In this document: positions 1 through 12,501 of the stretch, one piece after another
Layout of the letters: each line of letters opens with the position of its first letter
How positions within the stretch are numbered: the first letter of the stretch is position 1
Origin: Tetranychus cinnabarinus
Lineage: Eukaryota; Arthropoda; Arachnida; Trombidiformes; Tetranychidae
Length of the DNA: 64,000 nucleotides
NCBI GenBank assembly: GCA_022266195.1
Contig: WHVY01000005.1
Location: forward strand, 6,014,001 to 6,078,000
Reading direction: 5' to 3'
Notes under the pieces: model-generated
The model's database searches: none
Seen by the model: the letters and a program-made list of their open reading frames with translations, nothing else
Told to the model about the DNA's origin: nothing
Position numbers and translations under genes: made by a program

Positions 1-1252
1 TCTGCCTTGAGACTTCTTAGTTTCATTCTCAATTGAAAACGCAAAAAATTACTTGTTCCTATGGGTTTCAGTTCTATTAATCTACAAAGAGCCATCAATT
101 GTGGCCGAGTTAAGGAATCCAAAGTAATTTCATCTTCAAATATTTTTGAAAAACGTAAAATATCTTCGTTGGTAGCTTGTTCACCGGATGAGCGAATCTG
201 TAAAAATAAAAATGTAAAAATTAAAAATATTATGCAAAGGCAATTTTGTAAATACAGTAAAAGATTTCAACAACATATTTGAAACTCAATCAAATATTGA
301 AATCAAACAATGAGGAAATAAACATACCTTATCAAAAAATTCTGCAAACTCTTTGGCCTTTTCTGAATGTGATTCTCCTTTTGATTGCAAAGCCATTTCA
401 TCTAAGGTTGTCTGCAGAAATTTTGCCATTTCTAATTTGACTTTTAATTGTTGCTTGATTTTTGATTCCTAAAAATAGGGAAAAATACGAAATACGATAA
501 CAGTAAATAAATTGCATAGGAAAATCCAAGAGACTATAGATGAACATTTCATCATCCTAAAGTGAACCTATTAAAAGGTTTGCTATACTTTGTTATTATA
601 GAAGTTAAGTCAAATTAATCCGATTTACCTTATCCGAGGTCGTTTGGAAAGTTGAAGGCAACATGTTAGGGAATATTTTTACAAAAAGCGGCAATAACAA
701 CTCCATAAAAGGTACAATAATAAAAACAGAGAAAGGAAGAAGACGAAAAAGATCAGCTGTCGTTCGAACCAATTGTTCATGTTCTCTTCTTGATAACTCT
801 TTCGATCTCAGCACTTTCCATGCAAGACGAGAAGATATTTTAATATCGATAAATAGTAAACGGAATCCATGGTAATAATGTACAATTTCATCCATAATTC
901 GTTTACCAAGACTTCGTTTAGGTTTAGTGTTATCCACTTGTTTACCTGATCCATTATTAGAAGATGATGATGCTATTATTTTTTGTTGATTTTCTTTCTC
1001 TTTAACCTTTAAAGCTTTTAATGTAGATTCTACCTTAGATGATTCTTTTTCCCAATAAGGTGATGACAAATGTAAACATCTTATAGATGGTGTTGATCTA
1101 AGATAGTTACAATCAGAAGCTATCCTGTAAACACCACCGGTTGACCAGGAACGAACATTGGAACACCTAATTATATAAGAATGATACTTTGTACACTGAA
1201 CAAAATGTGAATTAAATAGACGAATTTTAATACGAAGAGTTGATTGAAGCAT
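1..1252 (-). CDS. Letm1: Letm1 mitochondrial inner-membrane protein, partial (3' end outside window)
   Basis: LETM1 family proteins sit in the mitochondrial inner membrane and are implicated in K+/H+ or Ca2+/H+ exchange and cristae volume control. I see three minus-strand exons: 629-1252 (ATG at 1252), 328-468 and <1-197, all joined in phase 0 with good donors (GTAAAT, GTATGT) and acceptors (TTTTTAG, TTTTACAG). The first exon encodes an N-terminal region rich in basic and Ser residues that suits a mitochondrial presequence, a low-complexity Ser/Asn linker near residues 95-105, and then the family core: HYYHGFRLLFIDIK, a hydrophobic segment, and PFMELLLPLFVKIFPNMLPS. The later exons continue the LETM domain (RPQLMALCRLIEL, GTSNFLRFQLRMKLRSL). 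The C-terminal part lies beyond the left edge. It is divergent from kindlin with about 400 bp between the two starts. Family assignment is secure; the exact N-terminus is the first in-frame ATG. Confidence 0.95.
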
Positions 1253-1656
1253 AATGTCAACAAAAGATGACTAAATCAGTTGTGACAAAAAATATAAACT
1301 AAAATTAATATTTCTTATTTAACATTGAAAAATTATTAGATTCACACAAAATCCATGTTATTCTCAATTTCATCCATCCATTATTCACTAGATGGCACTC
1401 AAACTCTAAACTTCTGTGGCTCCCTCTTTTTTAAAGGTAATGAAATTGTTTTAAATCCAATCATTTGATTTCACATCTTCCAGTAATCACAATGTAAATT
1501 TTTGTCGGGCTTCAGTAAAATATATTGTCTTTTGTTGCATTTTTTTTTGTTTTAGTTCAAAGATCTTACATAATTTAGTAAATTAACGATCAAGCAAATT
1601 TGTGATCCCACCATAGTGTAGTGTTCAGTGATAGTGGTAATCATTTCAACATCATC
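1253..1656. promoter_or_regulatory. Divergent intergenic region between Letm1 and kindlin
   Basis: This 404 bp gap must hold the 5' ends of two divergently transcribed genes. A T-rich run ending in TTTTGTTTTAG near 1553 looks like a splice acceptor and suggests that kindlin has an intron in its 5' UTR. I see no clear TATA box. A bidirectional promoter is inferred from arrangement only. Confidence 0.4.
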
Positions 1657-4600
1657 ATGGGTGCCGATATTGAAATTAATGTTGGCTCATGGCAGCTAAC
1701 TATCTACGTTACCGATTTAAAGGTTGAGAGAGTTTTACGTGTTAAAGGTGATCTTCATATTGGTGGTGTAATGTTACAACTTGTCGAAGACTTAGGTAAA
1801 TAATCTAAATCAATTTTTTCATCTCTAGCAATGTTTCTACTTTGATTGTTTTTTCTTCATGTTTTCTTCTTTCAATCAATTTGTATTTTTTTCTTCTATT
1901 GAAAGCTGCTATTTATATCTGATGTTTAAGTGTCAAAATTTCGATTACTTTAGTTACATGAATTTACACTCATGTTTCCTTTCTCTTCTCAGTTTTTATC
2001 TTTCTTCTCCTCTCCTATCTATGTCATGCTATCAGAAATATCAATTTGGTCTATTTTTTCTTGCTCCTCTCTCAATTTCTTGTTTACTTCTTTTCAGATG
2101 TTGCTATTAATTGGTCTGATCATGGATTATGGTGGCCCAAGCGAAATATGTGGCTATCTAGAACTCGAACCACTTTAGATCAGTATGGTGTTCAAGCTGA
2201 TGCCTTATTACATTTTACTCCTATGCATAAAACCTTAAGAGTTCAATTACCCGACTTACGATTTATTGATGCTCGAGTTGATTTCTCAATTAAAAGTTTC
2301 ACCGCCGTTGTTCAACTTTGCAAAGATTTAGGATTACGACATCCAGAAGAGTTATCTTTCTGTCGTCCATTGATGGCTGAACATTTGAAAAGAAACTATA
2401 AATCCATCGGAGTTAGCCCACGACAAAGAGCCAAGGATGTTATGGGTCCAATTGTTCAAAATAATTCTAATGTATCCAACATAAGTCAACCTGATGGTAA
2501 ATCTGACGATAGGTTAGCATCAAGTTATCCTTCATCTCCTTGGAACGGAAACATCTCCGGTGTTTCAGCGTATAACGGACAAATGACACCTGATGACTCT
2601 TTTGGCTTCAATAACGATCCTATTTTGCCTAATCTTGCAGCAAGTCCACCCACGCCTTCCTTAGAAGCTAAAAGTGGTTTATTAAAACCAAAAAGTTTAG
2701 TTGAAAGAGCACGTTTAAATGCTGGTTGGCTTGACTCATCGCGATCATTGTATGAACAAGATGTTCGTGAATACGATCTTCTTCTCTTGCGCTTCAAATT
2801 TTATTCCTTCTACGACTTGAACCCTAAACTAGATAGTGTTCGAATTAATCAAATCTATGAACAGGCTCGATGGTCAATTTTAACGGAAGAAATTGATTGT
2901 ACCGAAGAGGAAATGATGATGTTTGCCGCCTTACAACTTCAAGTCAACCTACAGTCAAACAATCCATTACCGGAGAAACAACGAACAAGTGCAGACGATG
3001 ATATTGATAGTGAATTGAATGAGCTTCAAATGACTTTAGAAGGAACCAGTATATCTTCTACTTTAAGCTCCAACAACATCACCCACGTTCCCGAGTTGGC
3101 GGATGAACTTAAATTCATGAAATCTCGTAGATTTACGTTGAAAAGCCTTAAAAGGTACTATTTTGTCTTTCGGGATAAAAGACTCTCCGTTTACAAATCA
3201 AGAGAAGATAAAGCGGGAGAACCTGTTTTCTCGCTTAACCTACGCGGTTGTGAAGTTACACCTGATGTCAACCTAAGTCAAGGAAAATATGGTATTAGAC
3301 TTGAGGTACCCAGTCACGATGGTATGACCGAATATTTAATAAGATGTGATTCAGAAGGTCAATATGCTCGTTGGATGGCTGCTTTTAGATTGGCTTCCAA
3401 GGGTAAGACAATGGCTGATTCATCCTACGAACATGAAGTTAAACAAATATTGGATTTCCTAAGTATGCAACATCCGGCTCCAGCTCCAGCAATAAATCCC
3501 AATCAAATAGACATCAATGTTGACGATTATGTAGCACCTCGATTTTTTAGAAAGTTCAAGGGAAAATCACAGGTAATTTTTTTTCACCTTCATCCATTTC
3601 CATCAATCAAGTTGACAAAATATATTTCCGATTCTTCCTATTTTCCCAGTTTAAACTATATTCTATCTCTAATATCTCCATTTTATTCATTTGTTTTTTT
3701 CTAAAGATCGCCCAAAGAATTTTAGAAGCTCAAGCAAATGTGAAAGATTTGAGTAACATTGACGCCAAAATGAATTTCATCAAAGCCTGGCAAGCTCTTC
3801 CCGAATATGGAATAAGCCTGTTTGTTGTCAAATTTGATGGGAGCAAAAAAGAGGTTGGTAAAATAATTGCAATTATTACTTTTGTCTGATATGAAAATTG
3901 TTTCAAAAGCTTAAACAAAATCCTTGGTTTATTTTCCGCCTTATGATTGACGATCATTTCTCGTAACTGTTTAATGTATTTATGTGCTACTATATGTCAT
4001 ACTGAATGAAAAACACTTAGCAACTTTCTTCTTCGCAATAGTGTTTAGTCATCATTTTCATCATTTTCTCCATCTGTTTTCTTCTAATCTATTCCATTTG
4101 TCTCTCATTCAGTTTTCATGCTTCTCTTAAAACTCTGTGAATGTCTTCATTTTCCTATTATTTTAGAGAAGTTCTTTAAAGGCATCACTTGTTTACGATT
4201 TTAATGACTCTTTTACATCAACTTTCTCACTCATTTTCTCCTACTTTCACTTGGTAACCAAAACAAAATATATCAACCTTCAAGAGTACTTCAGAATCTT
4301 AAAATTCAATCTTCCATCAAAACCAGGGTTTTCAAAATTTTTATACGTAACCTTTTATCGATTCTTTTTCCATCTAATTCTGCCGAAAAAATATTCTATT
4401 ATTTTCCCTTCGAGGCCCAAATTTATCTAGAAAATTGTCATTTTTACTATTGAAACAATCAATTTGTCACTTAGTATTAATTCCCTCAATAGTTTTAATC
4501 AACGAAATGATGCAGGAAATCAACATTTGATTCTCATAGTATTTCTACTTCCATATTGAAATTCATGATGATTCATCATCATTTCCTGATTGATAGCTAC

Positions 4601-6534
4601 ATTTACGGTTGAAATTTATTTCCAGTTTTGATTTAAGTCTTGAAAAAACTGTACACTTTCTAAAAATACTTCAATTCTAATGTTGTTACCTTTAACCCAC
4701 TCATTGTTTTTCATCTTTCTAGCTCATTTTCATGGGTATTTATATTAACTGATGATGAATGATTTTGTTTAAAATATAGTTCTTTTTGTGTCATTTTTCA
4801 CAGAAAAAAATAAAAAAGCTAGAAGTAGAACACCAAGAGCTGAAAAAAAGGTTCAACAAGTTTTTGTCTTTTCCCAGCGAAATCTTCCAACTCACAAGTC
4901 TTCACTTTCTTCCTCCTTCCCCTCTCTCTGTGTCCCTATGTAATTTCAGTAAATGAATGTAGAGAAGGCGCAAAAAATAAGAAATCAACAGAGAAGAAAT
5001 TCTTGCTAAGATGAACCTAACCTCAATGAAAATAAAACCAGGTTAACTTATCTGTGCATGCGGCTGAAAAGTTGCCAAAATTGATTTCAGCCGTTCAAGT
5101 TTATGGTACATAAGATCTTTATTTTGGTCTCTCAATTTTTAATTTTAAAAAATTTTCATCAACATTAAAAAACTAGCTCCAATAGCCTTTATTCAATCCA
5201 ATTCAACCCTTGATCAAGTATTAATTCACCATTTTATTTATTCAGGATTAAGATTGAATATTTTGAGTAGAATCGAAAATTTTGTCCAAATTTTCCTGTT
5301 ATGCCAACAATTGATTATCAAATATCTGTACCTTTTTCATGTTTACCCTACAAGCCCACATTTTTCAATCCATTTCATGTTTTTTCTCTAATAACTTTTC
5401 AATCTTTCTACCCTTCTTTGCTTTCATTTTTACTCTCTTCTCTTCATCACCCACTTCTAATCATCTCCATTTTATTTTCTTTTCATCTCTTCTTACTTTC
5501 CTCTCTCATACAATCACTCACTCACTCTTCTTTGTCTTACTTATTTTTCTTCCTCTCCATCTTGGAGAGACTAAACAACGCTTTGCTTGGCCGGCTAAAT
5601 TTGGCTAATTTTTGGAAACGTCTGTAGGTGTTTTTATCTTCACAAGCAACTAAGGCTGTTACTTGTTTCTTAAGCATTAAACTCCAATATCAACTGAATG
5701 AAGATGAACTTGAAGCTTTTCCAAAAATGAGCTTCATATTTATTACGGAAACACTTGCTGTGTTATTTTTTGAATTGTTACTTTTCATCGCTATTCATTT
5801 ATTTTCAGTTTTTGACCCCAAGTTGATAACCTTACTCTAAATTTGTAATCAAATTTGTTTTGACACTTTTCGAGCTTTGGTGGCGAAAAATATCTCTTCA
5901 ACTTGAAGGCTTCAAGTTATTATGAATTACTGCTATTAGCTCAGCATAAATAATTTTACATTCATTATTTCCATTTCTTCTGATTCGTTGTAAATTATTG
6001 ATGATATTTAATTATCAAACAGTCAAATGCGTAAGGCTGGATTTTTCATGGCTTTAGAAATTTCAATTGAATAACCTTTTTTTACTTTTTATTATATTTT
6101 GATAAAATATGATTTTTCACTGGATACTTCCTGGCAATTTTTGGTTCAGAAATTGAGCTTTTTTATCAGACAAAATCAGAAAATTATGAATATTTATGTA
6201 CAAAATGATCTAACACTTATTATCTTTCTCATCTTTTAAGCAGGAACTTTTGGGTGTCGCTTTTAATCGACTGATGAGAATGGAACTCATGTCTGGTGAT
6301 CATTTGAAAACTTGGAGATTCAATACAATGAAAGCATGGAATGTAAACTGGGAAGTTAAAAAAGTATTGGTACAATTTGAAGAAGAAAACGTCCAATTTT
6401 CGTGCCTTAGCGCTGATTGTAAAGTTGTCCATGAATTTATTGGTGGCTACATATTTCTTTCTATGAGAAGTAAAGACCAAAATCAAACTCTCAACGAAGA
6501 TTTATTCCACAAATTAACTGGAGGCTGGGTTTAA
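1657..6534 (+). CDS. Fit: Kindlin / fermitin (integrin co-activator)
   Basis: Kindlins bind the cytoplasmic tail of beta-integrins through an atypical FERM domain and activate integrins together with talin. Four exons: 1657-1795, 2098-3572, 3707-3853 and 6244-6534, giving 683 residues, close to the roughly 680 of vertebrate kindlin-2. Exon 1 starts at ATG 1657 with GSWQLTIYVTDL, the kindlin F0 start. Exon 2 carries WSDHGLWWPKR and RHPEELS (F1), a Ser/Pro/Asn-rich F1-F2 linker, and a PH domain at about residues 379-480. Exons 3-4 encode F3, with ILEAQ, FIKAWQALPEYGI, WNVNWE, CLSADCKVVHEFIGGYIF and the C-terminal HKLTGG. The intron 3 donor is a less usual GTTGGT and that intron is 2.4 kb. Gene identity is very strong; the symbol follows the Drosophila Fermitin naming. 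Confidence 0.96.
3854..6243 (+). other. Long kindlin intron 3 with pyrimidine-rich stretch
   Basis: At 2.4 kb this intron is about ten times longer than the other introns of the gene. It holds a strongly pyrimidine-rich block around 5370-5560 with many TCTTC/CTTTT runs. An open stretch at about 4802-4954, preceded by a TTTTTCACAG acceptor-like site, reads as a Lys-rich peptide, but nothing links it to kindlins and I do not call it an exon. No other gene is visible on either strand. Confidence 0.5.
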
Positions 6535-7676
6535 TCATGCAACATTAAGGATTGTAATTAGATAAATTACACTTATTATTGAATTATAATCCAAGAAACT
6601 TAAAGACACAAAAGCGAAAGCCTTAGATAGGCTGACAAAATGCAAAAGGATAATGTTTTACTGTTGAATTATTATATTATGATTATAAATATTATATTAT
6701 AATATTATAATATTATTTATATGTACTTACCAGAATCATGGATGCTTATACATAATTATGGACTCAAAAGCACTGAAAGGAAGAATGGAAACCAAATCAA
6801 GGATAAATTAATGGAATTACTTTTCCTATTCAATAAGCATTTTGTTTAATTGACAAAACCGAGCCATTTAGCCTTTACCAACACTTAACACAGTGCCAAA
6901 GTTAATATTGATTAACCAAAATGATTGGATAATTGAAAATTGATTCTGACCGCCTGACCAGAGATTAACCCAAGGACTAGGACAAAGATGACAATAATGG
7001 CAAATAATTTGCATTTGCATCTCATTGTATTTCAGAATTGCATTTTTCTCTCTTCTCTTCTCATCCTTATTTATCCATAAATCTTTTTTCTCTTCTTTCT
7101 ATCTTTTCTTTTCTCAAATTGTAAATTTCCTCCTTCATTTATCCTCATCAATTAATCCCTATTCATTAACTTTAATCCTATCAATATTATAGCCTAATCT
7201 CAATTGGCAATAGTTAAAAGTGATCCTTGAAGCAACAAAAACAGCGTAAACTGAACAGATATGAATCTATTCAATTTAATGATGAGCAGTTTTTTTTCAT
7301 TCTCTTCTTTCATCCATTTTTCTGCTCTTCTTTTTCTCCTCATATCTTGTCAATGTCAATCTCAATTTCATTTCATTTGAAACAATCAACATCCAATCAA
7401 CTCTGATAGAAGCTGAAGAAGAACAAATTATTTCCATTTAATTAAAATCGTAATATTAAATAAGAGTAACTTGTCACATTCAAGTTGAAATTATTGATTA
7501 GTTTGTGTTTTCGTATCGCGATCAACTATTTTAATGGCAATTGTACATTTTTTCTCGACCTTCGATACAAAATTAAAAAGGCAAAAGTGAAAATAAAGTA
7601 TTTTCATTATATTCTTGCATCAAAATGAAACCAAATAATTTTATCCAAAAAATCATTAACATTTATGAAGCCCTTG
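6535..7676. other. Intergenic DNA with AT-rich simple sequence
   Basis: No coding sequence recognised. A run of ATT/TATAA units at about 6668-6721 forms AT-rich simple sequence with internal dyads just downstream of kindlin. The rest is ordinary AT-rich spacer with short pyrimidine runs near 7030-7130 and 7290-7340. Confidence 0.5.
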
Positions 7677-7846
7677 GTCAGTCAATTTTGAATACAAAAA
7701 GTGTAATCATAGTTTTGTCAAGACATGTGTCAACAAGAGTTAGCGTAACGTCCACAATCCTGTTAGATAAATAGTCGCCAATCTACTCGTTAAAGAAATC
7801 ATTTGCCATTAAAACAATTCGTACAACACCTTTTCTTCATATGCTC
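7677..7846 (+). repeat. Upstream arm of the HR96-like tandem duplication (copy 1)
   Basis: About 170 bp that match 12502-12687, including GTGTAATCATAGTTTTGTCA versus the near-identical stretch at 12529, and a shared block ending in AAATCATTTGCCATTAAAAC. In copy 1 this arm is separated from the HR96-like gene by the AFG1-like locus; in copy 2 it abuts the duplicated promoter region directly. Confidence 0.8.
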
Positions 7847-8054
7847 TTTCACCCTACTTATGAGTTCGGTTGACCATTATCAAGACTTATTCAGACCTAT
7901 CCAAACACTTGGCCTCTTGTTACTCTTCACAAAAAAGAGCGTTATGTTTGTTGGTTGATAATGTTAAAAAAACTGATGGTGAGTAATTTGCTATTTTAAA
8001 TAAAAATATTTGATAATGTTACTGATCAATGATTTTAACTTGTCTCTTTTGCAG

Positions 8055-9382
8055 ACAGATTTCTCAGTGTCTATGAACGGAAGGTGAAAAACAAAGAAAT
8101 CGAATCTGATGAATATCAACTCAGAGTTGCAACAGCTGAAAGGTTACAAACTAATCAAATCTAATTTTTTATCAAAGGTAACTTTTATCTCACAAATGTG
8201 AAACAAATAGCTGACTAATAATTTCTTGAATTTATTAATCTAGATCTTCAAACAACAAAATAAACCCAATCGGATAGTAAAAGGCCTTTATTTATATGGA
8301 TCTGTCGGGTGTGGAAAGACTATGTTAATGGACTTATTTTATCAAAACTGCCATGTAGACGACTACAATAAGAAACGTATTCATTTTCATTCTTTCATGT
8401 TGGATGTTCATTCAAGTATGTTAACTAAACATGATATATTGTTGCATAAAATGACTTTTCTAAATGTCTTTTTATTTTTCACAGGAATACATGAACAAAA
8501 AAAGAAAACAAGTGCAACGTCATCTCGAAAAGCTTTAAGTTATAATCCAATTCCTAGATTCCGGATCTTAGATTCTGATATAGATTATCGTCAGAAATCT
8601 CTTCCTTCGAAGCAAAACATTTATTTATTGTAAGTTGTTTTATTGAATTTATCATTTAATTGAATACAATGTTTCTCATTATTTTCGCAATATTACAGGA
8701 AAGACGAAGAAAAGCTGACAAAGAATTGGATCGCCTCTTCAAGATATTTGCCAGCCGAGAAACTGATACTGTTAAGCCCAAAACAATTGTCATCAAAGGA
8801 AGAAACGTTACATTTGCAAAAACTTGCGGCAGAGTCCTTGATTCATCATTCTCTGAACTTTTCGATCGGGTAAGTTGCCGCGATATTTGTTAATCTTATT
8901 GCGGTGCTTCAATATTTTCATTTATTAACTTTTCAGCCTCTTGGTGCTGTTGATTATCTGACTCTTAGTCAACTTTTCCATACTGTGATCATCAGAGATA
9001 TACCTCAATTGAATCTGAAACTTAGAACACAAGCTAGACGATTCATCACTTTGATAGATACTTTTTATGATAACAAGGTAAGCTTTTGATTTATGCTTTT
9101 TCATTGAACTTAATGAAGTTTTCTTTTTTCTTTCTTCAGGTAAGAGTCCTTTTTTCCGCAAATGTTCCAATTAAAGAATTGTTTATGGTTGGTAATTCGG
9201 ATGATGATATAACTGACGAACAGAGAGCTTTGATGGATGATTTAGGAATCAAATTTTCTCAAGTTAAAGATTCAACAGACCTTTTCAGTGGACAAGAAGA
9301 AATGTTTGCATTTGATCGAACACTTTCCAGGATAATGGAGATGCAAACTCTCGATTACTGGAATCTGAGAGAAATATTTTAA
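8055..9382 (+). pseudogene. AFG1-like (AFG1L/LACE1) ATPase, damaged, no Walker B
   Basis: AFG1/LACE1 proteins are mitochondrial AAA-type ATPases. Coding-like exons: 8055-about 8143, 8245-8409, 8486-8629, 8705-8871, 8937-9076 and 9140-9382. Diagnostic pieces are GSVGCGKTM (Walker A), FHSFMLDVHSRIHEQ across a clean splice, DSDIDYR, PLGAVDYL, ARRFITLIDTFYDNKVRVLFSA, LMDDLG and a C-terminal EMQTLDYW. Three defects: I find no in-frame start; exon 8055 runs into an in-frame TAA at 8162 and its donors do not match the phase of exon 8245; and the segment between YNPIP and DSDIDYR, about 75 residues that carry Walker B and the sensor region in the family, is absent within one uninterrupted exon. The last three exons are otherwise intact and well spliced. 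It is probably a recent pseudogene or degenerate paralogue; a functional truncated protein is less likely. Confidence 0.75.
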
Positions 9383-10242
9383 ATCATTTCCAAGCTTGGA
9401 AGTGAAATCGATCACTTCGCTAGTTGCTTACAATTCTAGATTGTATTAAAGCTAACAAGGCTAGACTTAATGAATTTTTAATGAAAATTTTTGTAGATCT
9501 GTATAAACTTAAGAAATTCATTCTTCATTAATCAAGTATTTTCAGAAACAACAAATCGATTACTGATCTATAAACTGCTAATTTATTGATAACACAATTA
9601 ATGAAAGACGGTAAAATTCAAAAAATACAAAGATTTCTCAAGATGATTCACATAGGGACGAAAGAAGGTGAGAAAAGAAGAAATGAAGTGAAAAGAGGAA
9701 AGAGAAAGGAAAGAGTAGATAATGATAAAAAAAATGTTCAAAAGAGATTTTTGTGTTTTTTTGTGGTTGTGTAGGAGCAAGAAGATGAGAGAAAAATAGA
9801 AATTCAAGAGTAATGAAGATGAAAAGAAAGGAAAAAGATAGAGAGAAAGACGAAAAATGGAAACAGCCATTGAACTTGTGAGGACGTCCGCGTGAAGCTA
9901 AATAAAGCCTTTTACTTTGTTTCTTTTTGTGCAACTTTTTTAATATCAAATTAAGTCTTTTACTTTAAGAGTAAAATGTAAGGACACAAGACTTATCCAA
10001 TATGTACAATACAATTTACTTCCGACTTTTCATTTTGGTTACCGGTAGAAAGCTTAGAATATTGTAGTGTTATTGTGTTCCTTGAGTCACAGAACGGTCC
10101 TCATTCTCATAGATGTGATTATCTTCAAACTCCATGTCCATGTACTGCCATAAACATGTTTTTGTCTCAACTTGAACATGATGATCTCTGATGTAGATAT
10201 TGCTCAAAGATTATAACTCTTTCAACTGATCTAACATTAAGG
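9383..10242. other. Purine-rich spacer and 5' region of HR96-like copy 1
   Basis: 9655-9865 is strongly purine-rich on the plus strand (GAAA/GAGA/GGAAAG units) and can be read open in several frames only because of its composition. From about 10031 on the sequence matches 12690 onward, upstream of copy 2 (GGTAGAAAGCTTAG, GAGTCACAGAACGGTCCTCA), so it is the conserved promoter and 5' UTR of the duplicated gene. A 5' UTR intron is likely at 10243-10352 (GGTAATAAAG donor, TTTGCAG acceptor). Confidence 0.6.
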
Positions 10243-10368
10243 GTAATAAAGATAATTTTTAATCTGTTTTTTCACTCAACACAATTTCCCCATGACTTTA
10301 TCAATTTATTTCATCGTTAAACCTATTCAACTTATTTTTGATTTATTTGCAGCTTATATGTGATTGAC

Positions 10369-12068
10369 ATGGATTTTAGTGATGATTTTTTCGACGTCTG
10401 GTCAGCGCAATGGCTTGATTATGTTGATTGTCCTGAATCAATTGACGAATGGATTGATGCACCAAATTCATTCTTACCAGAGTTACTACAGCAACCACAG
10501 TTATCTTCACCTTCATCACAATCATTGTTATCTGTGTCTTCCAATAGTGTTGAAAATTATCCCATCGATAGTATTATCGATAATACATTTCCAACTAGTT
10601 TCCCCAAGCTAAATGGTTCAAATGAAGGCTCAAGTGAAGGAATTAAGGAATTTTCAGACGCGATTGATGCATATTTTTCTTCTAATTATCAAAGTCATGA
10701 CATAAATGAACCTGTACCTCAACCAATCAACAATCCAAATTCGATTGAGTATTCATCAACATCTTTAACCTGTTATAATTCAACAACACTCGGCTTGTCG
10801 AATTCATTAAATTTATTCTCGCCAATAGATTCAATTGATCTTGGAAGCTTTTATTCCAAATATCATGCTGGAATGGTGCCTTCGAGTCACAGGCCACTTT
10901 CACTGGCCAAAGATTGTTCAAAGGTGCAAGAACCATGGATTCCAAGTGTGGCAAAGAAATTATTGGCTTCTTATTATTCACCACTGAGTATGAAATCTGA
11001 ATTGCTTACCAATCAAGTCATATTAGATGCTTATGAGTCTGTGGCATTACAAGAAGCAGTTCAGGCATTTAAGGATATAGCCTTTATAAATCCATCTTGT
11101 GACTCTAATCTGGCGGAGGCAATAAAACAAGATTTTTACTCAGACCCACGACCAATCGAGCTCGTCTATTCTTGTGAGAAACTCAGGGCCTACAGAAAGT
11201 TGAACGCTGAAGATAAAATATATTTAATGGCCCGTGCTTTTTTTGACATAAACCTCGTTAAGTGTTTGGTCACTTATGATGAAACAATTGATGGTTGGTA
11301 TGTAAGTAGATTCACCTTCTTAATTTCAACTTTGCGGTTGTGATCTATTAATGATCTATCGGTTAATCACAAATTTACCTTCATTTTTCCAACTCTGCTT
11401 AATATGATATTATTTCTTTACTCCCAAAAAACTGAATGGCTGAAATGAAAAACGAACACATTGAATAACTAAAAGGTTGCTGGTAGAATCTGGCCAAGAT
11501 CTTCCGTACCTTGGGATTCTCCAGGTCTTCCAAGCGTGTTAAATATGATAGAGACTTTTCCCGATTTCGCACGAAATGATATCAATATTATTGCTTTACT
11601 CTATTTGATTGTCATTTTCAATCCAGATTTACCAAAATTAAAGTTCAGAAATGGCATAAGGTTTGTTAATAATACTTAACTTAAAAAAGCTTCGACAGTT
11701 TCGATTTCATCTGATTTGATACTGAGTATTAACTTTTTAACTCTCTTACTCTTCTAACAGACAAGAACAATACATTTACATTTACTTGCTCAAACGATAC
11801 CTTGTTTCACTTTTTGGATCCACTTGTGAAGCATCAGATTATCATTATCGTTTTATGGTTAAAATTGAACAAGCCATTAAACTACCAGAAACCGTGATGT
11901 TTGAAACCATTGAATCGGGCAGTACGAAGGTGCTGAAAAGTCGAATGGTTAAACTTGTTCAGCATAAAAGGTAAGTGAAGTTGTGAAATGAAATCTCAAT
12001 TAATAATAACTCTTGTTTGTATCGTTTTATTATTTTTATTGTTTAATAGCATCACCATTGGCGATTAA
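10369..12068 (+). CDS. HR96-like nuclear-receptor LBD-only protein, copy 1
   Basis: Predicted 448 residues from exons 10369-11301, 11476-11660, 11761-11970 and 12050-12068; all junctions keep phase. The start is ATG 10369, in a position equivalent to the copy 2 start. The first ~185 residues are Ser/Asn/Gln/Pro-rich with no Cys-rich zinc fingers, so the DNA-binding domain is missing. The rest resembles an HR96/VDR/DAF-12 ligand-binding domain: CEKLRAYRKLNAEDKIYLMA fits the NR signature helices 3-5, followed by ETFPDFARNDINIIALLYLI and FNPDLPKLK (helices 7-8) and YLYLLKRYLVSLFG (helices 9-10). I see no canonical acidic AF-2 helix at the C-terminus. Such proteins could modulate full receptors by heterodimerisation or ligand titration (inference). 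Spider mites are known for expanded HR96-type genes, including LBD-only forms tied to detoxification gene control (from memory). Assignment rests on motif recognition. Confidence 0.78.
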
Positions 12069-12501
12069 AGTATCACATACAACTTGAAAATAACTATGAA
12101 AATGATTTTTCTTGAAAAAGTTATATGATTCTGGTTGAGATCGCATAAAAGTTTATGCGGAGTATCTTGTGGTATCAGATGTTTAAAAGCAATTGTTTGA
12201 AGTAAACCATTTCTGGTAGCCAACTGCATTCAATTCACATGTGGTGGACCTGAAAAAATAGGAAGAACCAATTATGGCATTTGATTATTAAGCTCAAATT
12301 TTTTGAACGGTTTCAGTACCTCGACCATAAAAAAGTTGATCAGAGGACAAACGTCTTTTGGTCTTGAGCAAAGTATTTCGATTTATTTTCTCGATTTCTT
12401 TAAAACTATATCATCATGATAAATCTGTATTTCAATGACTTACAATTTTGTTCAATATTCCTTGAAATAAGAAGCAATTCAACAAATATCAAGCAAAGCT
12501 C
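12069..12501. other. 3' flank of HR96-like copy 1 (duplicated)
   Basis: Nearly all of this stretch matches 15104-15590 downstream of copy 2, for example the block starting TTGATCAGAGGACAAACGTC and the block ending CTTGAAATAAGAAGCAA. Compared with copy 2 it lacks about 50 bp near 12240. No intact gene is seen here on either strand. Confidence 0.65.

Noticed and set aside
4802..4954. Lys-rich open stretch with an acceptor-like site in kindlin intron 3
   Set aside because: In phase with exon 3 but ends in a low-complexity peptide, with no donor and no counterpart in kindlins; treated as chance.
9598..9949. Minus-strand Ser/Phe/Leu-rich open frames of about 90-100 codons
   Set aside because: They are the complement of a purine-rich tract and overlap in two frames; composition explains them.
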